Shown: positions 7,979 through 18,054 of the stretch, in pieces
How positions within the stretch are numbered: position 1 is the stretch's first letter
Layout: the number at the start of each line of letters is the position of its first letter
DNA from: an uncultured Alphaproteobacteria bacterium
GTDB taxonomy: Bacteria; Pseudomonadota; Alphaproteobacteria; Rhodobacterales; Rhodobacteraceae
Assembly: GCA_902599445.1 (NCBI GenBank)
Contig: CACKFK010000016.1
Span: 1-39,209 of the forward strand
Direction of reading: 5' to 3'
DNA length: 39,209 nt
The notes under the pieces: model-generated
The model's input: only the letters and a program-made list of their open reading frames with translations
Told to the model about the DNA's origin: nothing
Database searches by the model: none
Program-made: the position numbers and the translations under genes

Positions 7979-10856
7979 CCAATCTATGTCCTTCGAAAAA
8001 GAGTCCTCTGAGGAGTTACATTTAGTTGATGGATCTGGATTCATTTTTCGAGCGTATTATGCTTTGCCACCACTAACAAGATCGGATGGATTGCCAGTTG
8101 GTGCTGTGGCTGGTTTTTGTAATATGCTTTACAAGCTTTTAACCCAGAACGATCGACAGAATGCACCTACTCATATAGCCATTGTATTTGATCACAAAGG
8201 TAAGACCTTTCGTTCAAAAATTTACCCAGATTACAAGATGAATCGGATAAGCCCGCCAGAGGACTTAATTCCCCAGTTTGAACTAATTAAGGAAGCCACT
8301 CGTTCTTTTGGTTTGGCTTGTGTTGAACGAGAAGGTTACGAGGCAGATGATATCATCGCCACCTATGCCGAAATGGGTGCGAGGAGAGGCTGGAAAGTCA
8401 AAATAATATCTTCTGACAAGGATTTGATGCAACTGGTTACTGATCGTGTAACAATGCTGGACACAATGAAAGACAAGGAAATAGGGGTGGTGGAGGTTAA
8501 TGAAAAATTTGGTGTAAGTCCGAATTTGGTAGTTGATGTACAGGCATTAGCTGGAGATAGTATTGACAATATACCTGGAGCCACAGGCATCGGAGTGAAA
8601 ACGGCTTCACAACTTATAAATCAATTTGGGTCCTTAGAAGAACTTCTGGATAAGGCCGATCAAATTAAGCAGCCAAAAAGAAGAGAAGTTCTTATGACTC
8701 AAAGATCAACAATAATAATCTCGAAAGAACTTGTCACTTTGTGCAAAGATGTTCCTCTGGATCGAACAATAGATGATTTTTCTATCACCCGATTAGATCA
8801 CTCATCTTTATTATCCTTTACCAAGAGGATGGAATTCAGAACACTTTCAGACCGTATTAGGAAAGAATTTTCAATAACCGAAATAACTGATGACATTAGT
8901 GATGAATTTGCTCCTGAAAAAAATTTAAATCATGAAAAACAAGACGATTCATTAGATGGTAAGCAGATTTTCAGATTAGAAAACCATACTAGAGAAAATA
9001 TAGACACGAAATATTATGACTACCCTATAATAGTTAATAGAGTAGACTTAGAAGAGTGGATAAAAGAAATAGAGCACATGCATTATTGTGCTATCGATGT
9101 TGAAACTACATCATTAGACGAACTGGAAGCACATTTGGTAGGCATCTCTCTAGCCACAAAACCAGGGAAAGCATGCTATATTCCGTTAGGCCATACGAGG
9201 TCGATAGAAGGAGAACCAGACGGCGTGCCCGAAAAGTCTAAACACCAACTACCACTCGATTATGTTATTAAAAAATTAAAACCCATCCTTGAAAATCCAT
9301 CTATCCTAAAAATAGGCCAAAATGTTAAATTCGATCTTAAGGTATTAAGAAAATATTCCATTTCTTTGAAATCTTTCGAAGATACTATGCTAATGTCTTA
9401 CGTGCTCCATTCAGGTTTGCATAGGCATGGATTAAACTTTCTTTCAGACAAATACCTCGATCATACCCCAATAATTATTTCTTCTTTATTAGGTGCTGGT
9501 TCTAATAAAAAAAAATTTTCAGAAGTATGTATTGAAGACGCCAGCAAATATGCTGCAGAAGATGCTGATATAACCCTGAGACTTTGGAACATTTTCAGGC
9601 CTATGCTTAGTGAAATGAGAGTTACAGGAGTTTATAAACAGATAGAGTTAGATTTGATATCATCCTTGGCACAAATGGAACTGGACGGAATCTTGGTTGA
9701 CAAAAAAACTTTAGAGAGATTGTCTCAGGAGTTTAGTGAAAAAATTGACAGACTTGAACAGCGCATATTTGATCTTGCCGAGGAAAACTTTAATATTGGT
9801 TCACCTAAGCAATTAGCTTCCATTTTGTTTGAAAAACTCGGTTTTAAGGGTGGTAAGAAGGGTAAGACGGGCTCTTACACTACTGATGCTGAGGTTTTAG
9901 AATCATTAGCAGCAGAAGGACATTTGCTGCCGGAACTAGTTTTACAGTGGAGACAACTTTCAAAGCTCAGATCAACTTATACAGAGGCTTTGCAACATCA
10001 TGTGAAGGAGGATACTGGCAGAGTTCATTCTTCTTTCCTCTCATCAGGGGCTTCCACAGGTAGATTATCTTCGTCTAATCCCAATCTACAAAACATTCCA
10101 ATCAGAACAGAAGATGGTAGGAAAATTAGAGAAGCATTCGTAGCCTCAAAGGAAAAAAAACTTATAAGTTTTGATTATAGTCAAATCGAGTTGAGAATAT
10201 TAGCCCATGTTGCAAAAATTTCGAATCTTAAGAGAGCATTTTTAGAGGGGCAGGATATCCATGCACAAACCGCCTCTGAAGTGTTTCAAGTCCCAATCGA
10301 TTTGCTGAGTCCTGAATTGAGGAGACAAGCAAAAGCAATAAATTTTGGAGTGATTTATGGTATTTCACCTTTTGGATTGGCTAATAATTTAAGGATATCA
10401 AGAGAAATGGCGAAGGAATTCATCGAGAAATATTTCCAACGCTTTCCTGGGATCCAAACTTATATGAATTGGACTGTAGAGGAGGCAAAGAAAAACGGTT
10501 ACGTAAAGACATTATTTGGTCGAAAAATTCATACTCCTAATATGAATTCGAAAGGGCCAGCAGCTGGTTTTGCAAAAAGATCTGCCATCAATGCACCAAT
10601 CCAAGGTACGGCAGCAGATATAATTAAGAGGGCCATGATATCTGTTCCTAGGGTCTTGAAGGAAAATAAATTGACCGGAAAGATGGTACTACAGGTGCAT
10701 GACGAATTGTTATTTGAAGTACCTGACAATGAGATTGAATTGACAATCAAAACTGTTACTAGAGAAATGGAAAATGCTTGTGACCCTTTAATACAGTTAG
10801 ACGTGCCACTCAAAGTCGACACTGGAGTTGGTACTAATTGGAATGATGCTCATTAA
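7971..10856 (+). CDS. polA: DNA polymerase I
   Basis: Full-length 961-residue Pol I with all three activities apparently intact. The N-terminal 5' nuclease has LVDGSGFIFRAYYAL, EADDIIATYA and GDSIDNIPGATGIG. The 3'-5' proofreading domain retains ExoI AIDVETTS (Asp376, Glu378), ExoII QNVKFDLKVL and ExoIII YAAEDAD. The polymerase domain has motif A ISFDYSQIELR (Asp735), motif B RRQAKAINFGVIYG and motif C LQVHDELLFE (Asp911). Many small alphaproteobacteria lose proofreading residues here; this one does not. The start overlaps the preceding zinc-finger gene. Its end faces the cinA-like gene with about 20 bp between them. Confidence 0.97.
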   Translation: MDNQSMSFEKESSEELHLVDGSGFIFRAYYALPPLTRSDGLPVGAVAGFCNMLYKLLTQNDRQNAPTHIAIVFDHKGKTFRSKIYPDYKMNRISPPEDLIPQFELIKEATRSFGLACVEREGYEADDIIATYAEMGARRGWKVKIISSDKDLMQLVTDRVTMLDTMKDKEIGVVEVNEKFGVSPNLVVDVQALAGDSIDNIPGATGIGVKTASQLINQFGSLEELLDKADQIKQPKRREVLMTQRSTIIISKELVTLCKDVPLDRTIDDFSITRLDHSSLLSFTKRMEFRTLSDRIRKEFSITEITDDISDEFAPEKNLNHEKQDDSLDGKQIFRLENHTRENIDTKYYDYPIIVNRVDLEEWIKEIEHMHYCAIDVETTSLDELEAHLVGISLATKPGKACYIPLGHTRSIEGEPDGVPEKSKHQLPLDYVIKKLKPILENPSILKIGQNVKFDLKVLRKYSISLKSFEDTMLMSYVLHSGLHRHGLNFLSDKYLDHTPIIISSLLGAGSNKKKFSEVCIEDASKYAAEDADITLRLWNIFRPMLSEMRVTGVYKQIELDLISSLAQMELDGILVDKKTLERLSQEFSEKIDRLEQRIFDLAEENFNIGSPKQLASILFEKLGFKGGKKGKTGSYTTDAEVLESLAAEGHLLPELVLQWRQLSKLRSTYTEALQHHVKEDTGRVHSSFLSSGASTGRLSSSNPNLQNIPIRTEDGRKIREAFVASKEKKLISFDYSQIELRILAHVAKISNLKRAFLEGQDIHAQTASEVFQVPIDLLSPELRRQAKAINFGVIYGISPFGLANNLRISREMAKEFIEKYFQRFPGIQTYMNWTVEEAKKNGYVKTLFGRKIHTPNMNSKGPAAGFAKRSAINAPIQGTAADIIKRAMISVPRVLKENKLTGKMVLQVHDELLFEVPDNEIELTIKTVTREMENACDPLIQLDVPLKVDTGVGTNWNDAH

Positions 10857-10875
10857 AATGGCTGACAAATAAAAC

Positions 10876-11598
10876 CTACATTTTTGAAAGTTGGGCAACA
10901 ACTTTTCGGATCAATGCAGTGTCTTCATGCATTACTACAAGATTTGTTCCTAGATCCCCATTAATATTAAAAGGATACGAACCTATTGAAACTTCAGGAA
11001 AGGATGATGCTATCTCAGCCAATTTTTCTGCTATAGTGCCTTCTGGTTTAGAGATGGTTATTGTTCTAGAAATAATGGGATCGCCTGAATCTAGGTTGGT
11101 TAAAATGGAATCAGCCATGGCCTGAAAAATTCTTGGCACTCCAGCAAGCACAAAAACATTTCCGATTTGGAAGCCTGGAGCTTTTGATATTGGATTATCA
11201 ATCAAGGTTGCGCCTTCTGGTATTCTAGCCATCCTAAGTCTTGCTTCATTAAGGTCATCTTTTCCATTGGCATAATGTGATGCTAGCATTTCCCGGGCCT
11301 TTTCATTTAATAGCAAAGGTACTGAAAATGCTTCTGCGACAGAATCAGCAGTTATGTCATCATGGGTTGGTCCTATTCCTCCACTTGTGAAAACATAGGT
11401 GTATTTTATCTTTAGTGCATTAAGTGCACCTACAATTTCTTTCTTTTCGTCGGGTACAATTCGAATCTGGCGAACGTTTATTCCTAACTTAAGTAGTTCA
11501 ACTGCAAGATAGTTGCCATTTAGATCTTTTGTCCTTCCTGACAATATTTCGTTGCCGATTATCAGAATTGCTGCACTAGTTCCATTTTTTATTTTCAT
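10876..11598 (-). CDS. CinA N-terminal/MoCF-type domain protein
   Basis: A 240-residue protein made only of the molybdopterin-binding-like (MoCF) domain shared with the N-terminal part of CinA. The signatures are ILIIGNEILSGRTKDLNGNYLA, TSGGIGPTHDDITADSVA and a later VFVLAGVPRIFQAM. The C-terminal PncC nicotinamide-nucleotide amidase domain of CinA is absent, which is common in alphaproteobacteria. Related stand-alone domains have been linked to ADP-ribose pyrophosphatase activity, but the substrate here is unknown. Despite the competence/damage-inducible label of the family, nothing nearby concerns competence. It is divergent from sfsA. Confidence 0.88.
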   Translation of the reverse strand: MKIKNGTSAAILIIGNEILSGRTKDLNGNYLAVELLKLGINVRQIRIVPDEKKEIVGALNALKIKYTYVFTSGGIGPTHDDITADSVAEAFSVPLLLNEKAREMLASHYANGKDDLNEARLRMARIPEGATLIDNPISKAPGFQIGNVFVLAGVPRIFQAMADSILTNLDSGDPIISRTITISKPEGTIAEKLAEIASSFPEVSIGSYPFNINGDLGTNLVVMHEDTALIRKVVAQLSKM

Positions 11599-11614
11599 TT
11601 GTTCTACATATATC

Positions 11615-11644
11615 TATATATTTTTTTTTGCAATGAATTGACAA
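11615..11644 (-). promoter_or_regulatory. putative promoter of the CinA-like gene
   Basis: On the minus strand TTGTCA (11644-11639) is separated by 18 nt, half of it an A9 tract, from TATATA (11620-11615), 17 nt before the start codon. The same bases contain TTGACA read rightward (11638-11643), so a divergent sfsA promoter may overlap it. Confidence 0.4.
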
Positions 11645-11671
11645 TTGCTAAAGGTCATTAGGTCCCAAATA

Positions 11672-12376
11672 ATGGATTTTCACTCAGAGCTGATACAAGC
11701 AAAATTAGTCAAAAGATATAAGAGATTCTTAGCAGATGTCACTTTCCGTGATGGGATTCAAAGGACGGTGTACTGTCCGAATCCTGGTTCTATGCTAGGA
11801 TTAATCAAAAAAGGAAATAAAGTTTGGTTACAAATAGCTCGAAATTCTAAAGCAAAATATCCCTATGTTTGGAAGTTAGTGGAACTAGATAGTGGTACTT
11901 TAGTCTGCATCGATACCCAACTCGCAAACAAAATAGTTTATGAAGCCTTATTACTCAGGAAAATACCTGGTTTGAAAGATTATGAAGAAATTGTGCCAGA
12001 ACCAAAGATAGAAAGTGGCAGTAGATTGGATTTCCTGTTGAATTTTAAGAATAAACAGCCATGTTTTTTAGAAGTAAAATCAATTACTCTTTCCAGAGTT
12101 TCTGGCCTTGTAGAATTTCCAGACTCGGTCACCTCTAGAGGGGCGAAACACCTCAAAATTTTGAAAGAATTGAAATTGAATGGTTTTAGAGCAATTCAAT
12201 TATATCTTATTCAGAGAACGGATGCTAGCCATTTTCAGATAGCAAAAGATATCGATGAAGCGTATCACCAAGCTTTTGAAGATGCCAAACTAGCTGGCGT
12301 AGAGGTTGCAGTCTTTAGAAGTAACATAACTAAAATGGGAATAAATTTAGGCACATTTAAACCGTTATTGCTATAA
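11672..12376 (+). CDS. sfsA: SfsA family protein (sugar fermentation stimulation)
   Basis: SfsA-family protein, 234 residues from the ATG at 11672. The family has an N-terminal OB-like DNA-binding part and a nuclease-like (PD-(D/E)XK) C-terminal domain. E. coli SfsA was named for stimulating maltose use when overproduced. The conserved blocks are TVYCPNPGSM, KYPYVWKLVEL, ESGSRLDFLL, FLEVKSITL (nuclease-like E-x-K) and FPDSVTSRGAKHLKIL. The frame extends upstream to a TTG at 11645, but the family begins close to the ATG, which has an AGGT motif about 9 nt upstream. It is followed by map after 75 bp. Confidence 0.93.
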   Translation: MDFHSELIQAKLVKRYKRFLADVTFRDGIQRTVYCPNPGSMLGLIKKGNKVWLQIARNSKAKYPYVWKLVELDSGTLVCIDTQLANKIVYEALLLRKIPGLKDYEEIVPEPKIESGSRLDFLLNFKNKQPCFLEVKSITLSRVSGLVEFPDSVTSRGAKHLKILKELKLNGFRAIQLYLIQRTDASHFQIAKDIDEAYHQAFEDAKLAGVEVAVFRSNITKMGINLGTFKPLLL

Positions 12377-12411
12377 ATTATCTGAGTTTAAGTCGTTAAC
12401 ACTTATAGCTC

Positions 12412-12440
12412 TTGATAGCTGGGTAATTTCTTATTATAGC
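12412..12440 (+). promoter_or_regulatory. putative promoter of map
   Basis: TTGATA (12412-12417), a 17-nt spacer and TATAGC (12435-12440) lie in the sfsA-map gap, 11 nt before the probable TTG start of map. That leaves a very short or absent leader, so the start may be further downstream or the promoter spurious. Confidence 0.35.
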
Positions 12441-12451
12441 AGGGTGGAACT

Positions 12452-13282
12452 TTGAATTTAATTAAGGAAATATTGTTGGATACTAATCATTTGAATAAGG
12501 ATGGGATTAGAATACATAATGATGATGATCTTTATGAGATGAGGCAATCCTGTAAGCTGGCAGCAGAAACTTTGGATATGATTGGAAATTATGTCGAGCC
12601 AGGTATTACAACAGAAAAGCTTAATACCCTCTGTCATGACTTTATGCTAGATCACGGATCGAAACCAGCAACTTTGGGTTATAGGGGATTCCCAAAATCT
12701 TGTTGCATTTCGGTAAATCATGTTGTGTGCCATGGAATTCCTGGTCCCAAACGCTTAAAGGAAAATGATATACTTAATATTGACGTAACCTGTATTCTAA
12801 ACGGTTGGTTTGGGGACAGTAGTCGTATGTATGTTGCAGGGAAGGTTACTAAGAAGGCTAGTAGATTAATTGAAGTAACCCATGCAGCCCTAATGCATGG
12901 AATTTCAGTGGTTAAGCCTGGTAACACTTTTGGTGACATTGGGGCAGCTATACAGCAATTTGTTGAAGGTAATAAGATGTCTGTAGTGCGAGATTTTTGT
13001 GGTCATGGAGTAGGTAGAAGCTTTCATTCATCACCTAATGTTTTACATTTTGGCAAGAAAAAAACTGGTGCAGTTTTGGAAACAGGCATGTTTTTTACTA
13101 TTGAACCAATGGTAAATTTGGGTAAACCTGAGACAAAAATCTTGTCAGATAATTGGACTGCTGTAACAAAGGACAAGTCGCTCTCAGCTCAGTTTGAACA
13201 TACGGTTGCCGTGACTTCTGAGGGCGTAGAAATCTTAACACTTTCTCCCAAAAACAAATTTTTTCCGGATCTAAAGGCATAG
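12452..13282 (+). CDS. map: methionine aminopeptidase, type I
   Basis: Removes the initiator methionine from nascent proteins as a dinuclear metalloenzyme. All five metal ligands are visible in order: Asp of NIDVTC, Asp of GDSSRMY, His of CGHGVGRSFH, Glu of FTIEPMV and Glu of QFEHTVAV. The substrate-pocket GYRGFPKSCCISVNHVVCHG is also present. At 276 residues it is slightly longer than E. coli Map because of about 20 N-terminal residues before the conserved core. The start is taken as TTG with GCAGGGTGG upstream. It converges on secA. Confidence 0.95.
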   Translation: MNLIKEILLDTNHLNKDGIRIHNDDDLYEMRQSCKLAAETLDMIGNYVEPGITTEKLNTLCHDFMLDHGSKPATLGYRGFPKSCCISVNHVVCHGIPGPKRLKENDILNIDVTCILNGWFGDSSRMYVAGKVTKKASRLIEVTHAALMHGISVVKPGNTFGDIGAAIQQFVEGNKMSVVRDFCGHGVGRSFHSSPNVLHFGKKKTGAVLETGMFFTIEPMVNLGKPETKILSDNWTAVTKDKSLSAQFEHTVAVTSEGVEILTLSPKNKFFPDLKA

Positions 13283-13382
13283 GTGATGAAGCTCGTTTAA
13301 CACGACACCCTTTTTTACGATTTAAAGATTTTTTTGTAGTACATTTACTCATCAATTCTTAAAGGGATGAATATCATCTGAA

Positions 13383-16064
13383 TCAGTTTTTTCCATGGCA
13401 GTGTTTAAATTTTGAACCTGAGCCACATGGGCAGGGTGCATTTCTTCCGACCTTTCCCCAGTTCACAGGATTTCCTTTCTCTGTCATTTCTTTATTCACT
13501 AAATTAGATTGATTTGGTTTTGAACTAAAGGAACTAAACGATGCTTTCTCAATAGCACCTTCATTTTCTTTATTTGATTCTTTAGTGTCTACTAATTGAA
13601 AAAATGCCATGAATTTGGTAACATCTTCGGAGATTTGCTGAAGTAAAAGTTCAAATAAATCATATGCTTCTGTTTTATACTCATTCAAAGGATCTCTCTG
13701 AGCATATCCCCTAAATCCAATTACAGATCTAAGGTGTTCTAGTTTCAAAAGGTGCTCTCTCCAAGATTTGTCAACAGTTTGTAGGAGGACTTGTTTTTCT
13801 ATACTTTGGATTATTTCCTCACCATAATTTTTAGTTTTGTCTTTCAACACTTCAGCAGCTCTGGACGAAATCCTTTCTTGAAGATCTTCATCAGTAAAGT
13901 TTTCTTCATCAATCCAGGATTCTATTGGTAAATTCAGGCCAAAAATTTCTTGTAACTTTTTGTTGAGATTTTCGGTGTCCCACTGATCAGGGTTTGTACG
14001 GTCCGATGTGCAACTCCATACTAAATTATCTACTACTTTTTCCCTCATTTCGGTGATTGTCTCAGAAACATCTTCTGTTTCCATAATTTCACGCCTCTGA
14101 CTAAAAATGGATTTTCTTTGTAAATTCATTACATCATCATATTTGAGAAGGTTTTTTCTTATATCAAAGTTTCTAGATTCAACCTTACTTTGTGCTCTCT
14201 CTAAAGCCTTATTTACCCACGGATGAGCGATACTTTCTCCGTCTTTCATTCCTAGTCTCTTCAACATAGAATCTAGCTTGTCTGAACCAAATATACGCAT
14301 TAGGTCATCCTCTAAGCTGAGATAAAATGCAGTCCTTCCAGGATCACCTTGTCGACCTGATCTTCCTCTCAATTGATTATCGATTCTACGACTCTCGTGT
14401 CGTTCTGTAGCAAGTACGAAAAGCCCCCCAGCTTTAATTACAAGGTCCTTTGCAGCAGCTATCTCTAAAGTTATTTTTTCCTTAAGGGCATCTAGCTCTA
14501 TTTCAGAATTATTGCGCTCTAGGTTTAATTGCATTTCCAAATTTCCTCCAAGCTGAATGTCTGTGCCTCTGCCAGCCATATTTGTAGCTATAGTTACAGA
14601 GCCAGGAACGCCAGCATTAGCAATTATCTGCGCTTCTTCTTCATGGTACCTAGCATTTAAAACTTTGTGAGGAACTTTTTCATTTTTAAGCAGTTTGGAC
14701 AGTAACTCTGACTTGTCAATTGAGGTTGTACCTACTAGTACAGGTTGGTCCTTTTTATAGGATTTTCTGATTTCTTGAATTATGGCATCATATTTTTCTT
14801 TTGTTGTCCTAAAAACTTGGTCATCTTCATCAATCCTAATGACTTCCTTATTCGTAGGAATTTCAACGACGCCGAGATTATATATCTCATGGAACTCTTC
14901 TGCCTCTGTCAAAGCTGTACCAGTCATTCCAGCTAGTTTCTCGTAAAGGCGGAAGTAATTTTGAAAAGTTACTGAGGCAAAAGTTACATTTTCCGATTGA
15001 ATCGATACATTCTCTTTGGCTTCTATGGCCTGGTGAAGACCATTAGACAACCTTCTCCCACTCATCATTCTGCCAGTAAATTCGTCAATTAGTACTACCT
15101 CATTATTTCTTACTATATAATCTGTATTCTTCTTAAAAAGCTTGTGCGCAAGCAAAGCTTGATTAATGTGATGGACCAAGCTTGTACTTTCTGGATCATA
15201 CAGTGAATGATTGTCCTGTAAGAGGCTATTTTTTCTTAGTATTTTTTCTAAAAATTCTATACCAGGATCAGTTAGATTCACCGTTCTTGTCTTTTCCTCA
15301 AGCTCAAAGTGTTCCTCAGTCAAATCAGGTATGAATGAGTTTACACTGGTATATAGGTGTGATCTATCTTCAGTTGGGCCAGAAATAATTAATGGTGTTC
15401 TTGCTTCATCAATCAGAATGCTATCAACTTCATCGACAATAGCAAAATATGGTTCTCTTTGGAAAACCTCTTTGAGATTTGATTTCATGTTGTCTCTGAG
15501 ATAATCGAAACCTAATTCGTTATTAGTAGCATAGGTCACATCAGCCAAGTATGCGTCCATTTTTAAGTCATCAGGCATGTCCGGGTATATCGCCGCCACA
15601 CTAAGGTTTAAGAAATTATATATTTTACCCATCCATTCGGCATCACGTTTGGCAAGATAATCGTTAACTGTCACTATATGGACGCCACGTTCAGTCAAGG
15701 AATTTAGATAGACTGGCATAACAGCCGTTAGCGTTTTTCCCTCCCCGGTTTTCATTTCTGCAATATTTCCTTGGTGGAGAAATATGCCACCGACAAGTTG
15801 AACATCAAAAGGTCTTAACCCGATTGAGCGAATAGATGCTTCTCTGACAACCGCAAATGCTTCGGGGAGCAAATCATCTAAGGTTTCACCATTCTTGAGT
15901 CGAGCCTTATAATCGTTTGTTTTCCCTCCGAGCTCTTCGTTGGTTAGCTTTTGCATTTCAATTTCGAGTGAATTAATCTTTTCTACTATTGGGGTAACGG
16001 ATTTAAGTTGTCGATCATTAGCCGAGCCAAAGACCTTTTTTGCCAATTTTCCGATCCCTAACAT
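13383..16064 (-). CDS. secA: preprotein translocase ATPase SecA
   Basis: Motor ATPase that drives unfolded preproteins through SecYEG. The 893 residues include Walker A MKTGEGKT (104-111), the DEAD-like DEVD (211-214) in [27 protein letters not shown], and the helicase C-terminal motif [20 protein letters not shown]. The extreme C-terminus keeps the zinc-binding SecB/ribosome-contact tail [14 protein letters not shown], which suggests SecB-dependent targeting. The ATG has CGAGGT upstream. It is divergent from argJ across a 178-bp region containing a perfect 13-bp inverted repeat. Confidence 0.97.
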   Translation of the reverse strand: MLGIGKLAKKVFGSANDRQLKSVTPIVEKINSLEIEMQKLTNEELGGKTNDYKARLKNGETLDDLLPEAFAVVREASIRSIGLRPFDVQLVGGIFLHQGNIAEMKTGEGKTLTAVMPVYLNSLTERGVHIVTVNDYLAKRDAEWMGKIYNFLNLSVAAIYPDMPDDLKMDAYLADVTYATNNELGFDYLRDNMKSNLKEVFQREPYFAIVDEVDSILIDEARTPLIISGPTEDRSHLYTSVNSFIPDLTEEHFELEEKTRTVNLTDPGIEFLEKILRKNSLLQDNHSLYDPESTSLVHHINQALLAHKLFKKNTDYIVRNNEVVLIDEFTGRMMSGRRLSNGLHQAIEAKENVSIQSENVTFASVTFQNYFRLYEKLAGMTGTALTEAEEFHEIYNLGVVEIPTNKEVIRIDEDDQVFRTTKEKYDAIIQEIRKSYKKDQPVLVGTTSIDKSELLSKLLKNEKVPHKVLNARYHEEEAQIIANAGVPGSVTIATNMAGRGTDIQLGGNLEMQLNLERNNSEIELDALKEKITLEIAAAKDLVIKAGGLFVLATERHESRRIDNQLRGRSGRQGDPGRTAFYLSLEDDLMRIFGSDKLDSMLKRLGMKDGESIAHPWVNKALERAQSKVESRNFDIRKNLLKYDDVMNLQRKSIFSQRREIMETEDVSETITEMREKVVDNLVWSCTSDRTNPDQWDTENLNKKLQEIFGLNLPIESWIDEENFTDEDLQERISSRAAEVLKDKTKNYGEEIIQSIEKQVLLQTVDKSWREHLLKLEHLRSVIGFRGYAQRDPLNEYKTEAYDLFELLLQQISEDVTKFMAFFQLVDTKESNKENEGAIEKASFSSFSSKPNQSNLVNKEMTEKGNPVNWGKVGRNAPCPCGSGSKFKHCHGKN

Positions 16065-16104
16065 ATTATACCTCGAATAGTCTAAAGAGAGCTTTTTAGT
16101 TATA

Positions 16105-16237
16105 TGATTCCAATATTTGTGTTAGCAATTTCAAACAATGGCCTCAGGATATTGTTGATTTTGTTGTAGTAGATAGTAATCTCCAGGTAAAGCAGTAAAG
16201 AACATTTAATTTGGTAGTCACTCTAATATTGGAATCA
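16105..16237. repeat. 13-bp perfect inverted repeat between secA and argJ
   Basis: TGATTCCAATATT (16105-16117) and its exact reverse complement AATATTGGAATCA (16225-16237) lie 107 bp apart. Read toward each gene, AATATTGGAATCA sits 40 bp before the secA start and 5 bp before the argJ GTG. The same oriented motif thus precedes both divergent genes. It could be a shared operator, a DNA-looping site or paired leader-RNA elements. No known regulator is recognised. Confidence 0.5.
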
Positions 16238-16242
16238 ATGAG

Positions 16243-17505
16243 GTGGCAACCCAAATAAAATTGGGCATAAGAATGAAAAAATGTAGTAAGTTGACTGAAG
16301 ATCCTATCGTAGTGTCTGGTGCTAAGTTCTCGGCTTTATGTGCAGATATCAAATATAAAGACAGATTGGATTTGATGCTAATTTATCTAGATTCAGGAAG
16401 CATTTTGGCGGGAGTTTTTACAAAATCCCTGACCCGTTCGGCATCAGTTATTTGGTCAGAGAAAATTGTCAGCAATTCACATAAATATGTTTGTGAACCA
16501 TATGCGATACTAGTAAATTCTGGCAATGCAAACGCATTTACTGGGCGAAAGGGTCATGCCGCAGTAAAGCACGTTATGAAAGCTTTATCACAGTCATTAG
16601 GAATCACTTTAAAAAGAGTTTTAATGGCTTCGACTGGAGTGATAGGAGAAGATCTCCCATACAAAAAAATAATTGCTGTTGTTCCAGAACTCGTTGGAGG
16701 GCTTTCGAGGAAAAATATTGACGCATGTTCCAGAGCGATTATGACTACTGATACTTACCCAAAGGTATGCTGTAAGAAAATTAAATTGGGGGACAAGATT
16801 GTTACTATTGCAGGTATAGCTAAAGGATCTGGAATGATAGCTCCCAACATGGGAACCATGCTTTCCTTCATTATGACAGATGCAAAAATTTCACAAGAGA
16901 TGTTGCAGATCGTTACCAAGAAATCTTGTGAAAATACTTTTAACTCTATTACTGTCGACAGTGACACCTCAACTTCTGATATGGTTTTAGTCGCTGCCAC
17001 TTCAAAGGTTAAAATGACAGTTATTGAAGACTATTCTGACCGAAGAATCAAAAAATTTGGACATGCTTTGGAAAGCTTGATGCAGGATCTAGCTTTAGAA
17101 ATTGTTCGAGATGGGGAAGGGGCCAGCAAGTTAGTGGAATATCAGGTCGTTGGAGCAATGAACGATATGAGCGCAAAAACAATTGCCTTTGCCATGGCAA
17201 ACTCCCCATTAGTCAAAACGGCAATAGCAGGTGAAGATCCTAATTGGGGTAGGTTAGTCATGGCTATTGGAAAGTCTGGTGAAAGGGTAGAGCAGGAGAA
17301 AATAGTGATTCACATTGGAAAAAATATCGTCACTCAGTACGGTAGAGTTGCAGAGGATTACGATGAAAAAAAGACTGAGAAGTATATGAGAGAGAATGAT
17401 TTAACTATTAGAGTAGACTTAGGTCTAGGTACAGGTAAAGCAAGAGTCTGGGGATGCGATTTTACCAAAGAATATATTGCAATAAATGCTGATTATCGGT
17501 CATGA
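16243..17505 (+). CDS. argJ: bifunctional ornithine acetyltransferase / N-acetylglutamate synthase
   Basis: Arginine-biosynthesis enzyme that recycles the acetyl group from N2-acetylornithine to glutamate. It cleaves itself into alpha and beta chains. The cleavage/nucleophile motif KGSGMIAPNMGTMLSF is present, with Thr205 as nucleophile (the family usually has A, here G, before the Thr). Other signatures are NSGNANAFTG, MASTGVIG and GEDPNWGR. The 420-residue length is typical. The GTG at 16243 is used because the ATG five bases upstream is in another frame that soon stops. The next gene, mutT, begins one base after the stop codon. Confidence 0.95.
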   Translation: MATQIKLGIRMKKCSKLTEDPIVVSGAKFSALCADIKYKDRLDLMLIYLDSGSILAGVFTKSLTRSASVIWSEKIVSNSHKYVCEPYAILVNSGNANAFTGRKGHAAVKHVMKALSQSLGITLKRVLMASTGVIGEDLPYKKIIAVVPELVGGLSRKNIDACSRAIMTTDTYPKVCCKKIKLGDKIVTIAGIAKGSGMIAPNMGTMLSFIMTDAKISQEMLQIVTKKSCENTFNSITVDSDTSTSDMVLVAATSKVKMTVIEDYSDRRIKKFGHALESLMQDLALEIVRDGEGASKLVEYQVVGAMNDMSAKTIAFAMANSPLVKTAIAGEDPNWGRLVMAIGKSGERVEQEKIVIHIGKNIVTQYGRVAEDYDEKKTEKYMRENDLTIRVDLGLGTGKARVWGCDFTKEYIAINADYRS

Positions 17506-17506
17506 C

Positions 17507-17900
17507 ATGTTAATCGTTTCTGCAGGGGCTTTAATAGATATTGATGGTAGGGTTCTAATATCAAAACGTCCTAAGGACAAAGTAATGGGTGGATTGTGGG
17601 AATTCCCGGGGGGGTAAGTTGGAGCACAAAGAAAAGCCTAAAGAGTGCTTAATACGGGAATTGCATGAAGAGCTAGGTATAAATACTTGGAATAGTTGTT
17701 TAGCTCCCCTAAGTTTTTCTCATTGCAACTATCCTAAATTTGACTTGTTGTTATTATTATTTGTTTGTAGGAAGTGGGAAGGTTTAGTTCAATCTAAGGA
17801 AGGACAAGAAATCAAATGGGTTTTCCCAAAAGAAATCCAAAAATATCCCATGCCTAAAGCTGATAAACCGTTCATTCCTGTGCTGCGAGATTTATTATAG
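17507..17900 (+). pseudogene. mutT: mutT-like Nudix hydrolase gene with a frameshift in a G7 tract
   Basis: The ATG at 17507 opens a frame reading LIVSAGALIDIDGRVLISKRP and GGLWEFPGG, which then hits TAA at 17615-17617. The rest of the protein continues in another frame as GGKLEHKEKPKE then RELHEELGI, a complete Nudix box G-x5-E-x7-REUXEEXGU. Six G residues instead of seven at 17608-17614 would join the halves into a normal 130-residue 8-oxo-dGTP diphosphatase. MutT removes oxidised guanine nucleotides before they are incorporated into DNA. Everything else looks well preserved. The break may therefore be a homopolymer sequencing error, a slippage-prone phase-variable tract, or a very recent mutation. 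Its position directly behind argJ matches a common alphaproteobacterial arrangement. Confidence 0.85.
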
Positions 17901-18054
17901 CCAGGTACTAATCTTATAAAGTAATATATTTATTAAGATTGAAGCGAAAATGAAAAGAAAAGAAATATGATGTTCATCAGACATTCGGCAACTTGGTTTT
18001 TGTGCATTGCTGTCAATTTGGAGAAATCATGGTTTGAGCAGTAATCTAGAAAAA

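Noticed and set aside
13098-13355. 85-codon minus-strand frame between map and secA
   Set aside because: Most of it overlaps the conserved 3' end of map, and the translation is rich in Arg/Lys/Cys with no recognisable domain.
17907-17940. Inverted repeat AATCTTA...TAAGATT between mutT and eda
   Set aside because: The stem is AT-rich with a loop of more than 15 nt and no T-run. It is not distinguishable from chance in AT-rich spacer.
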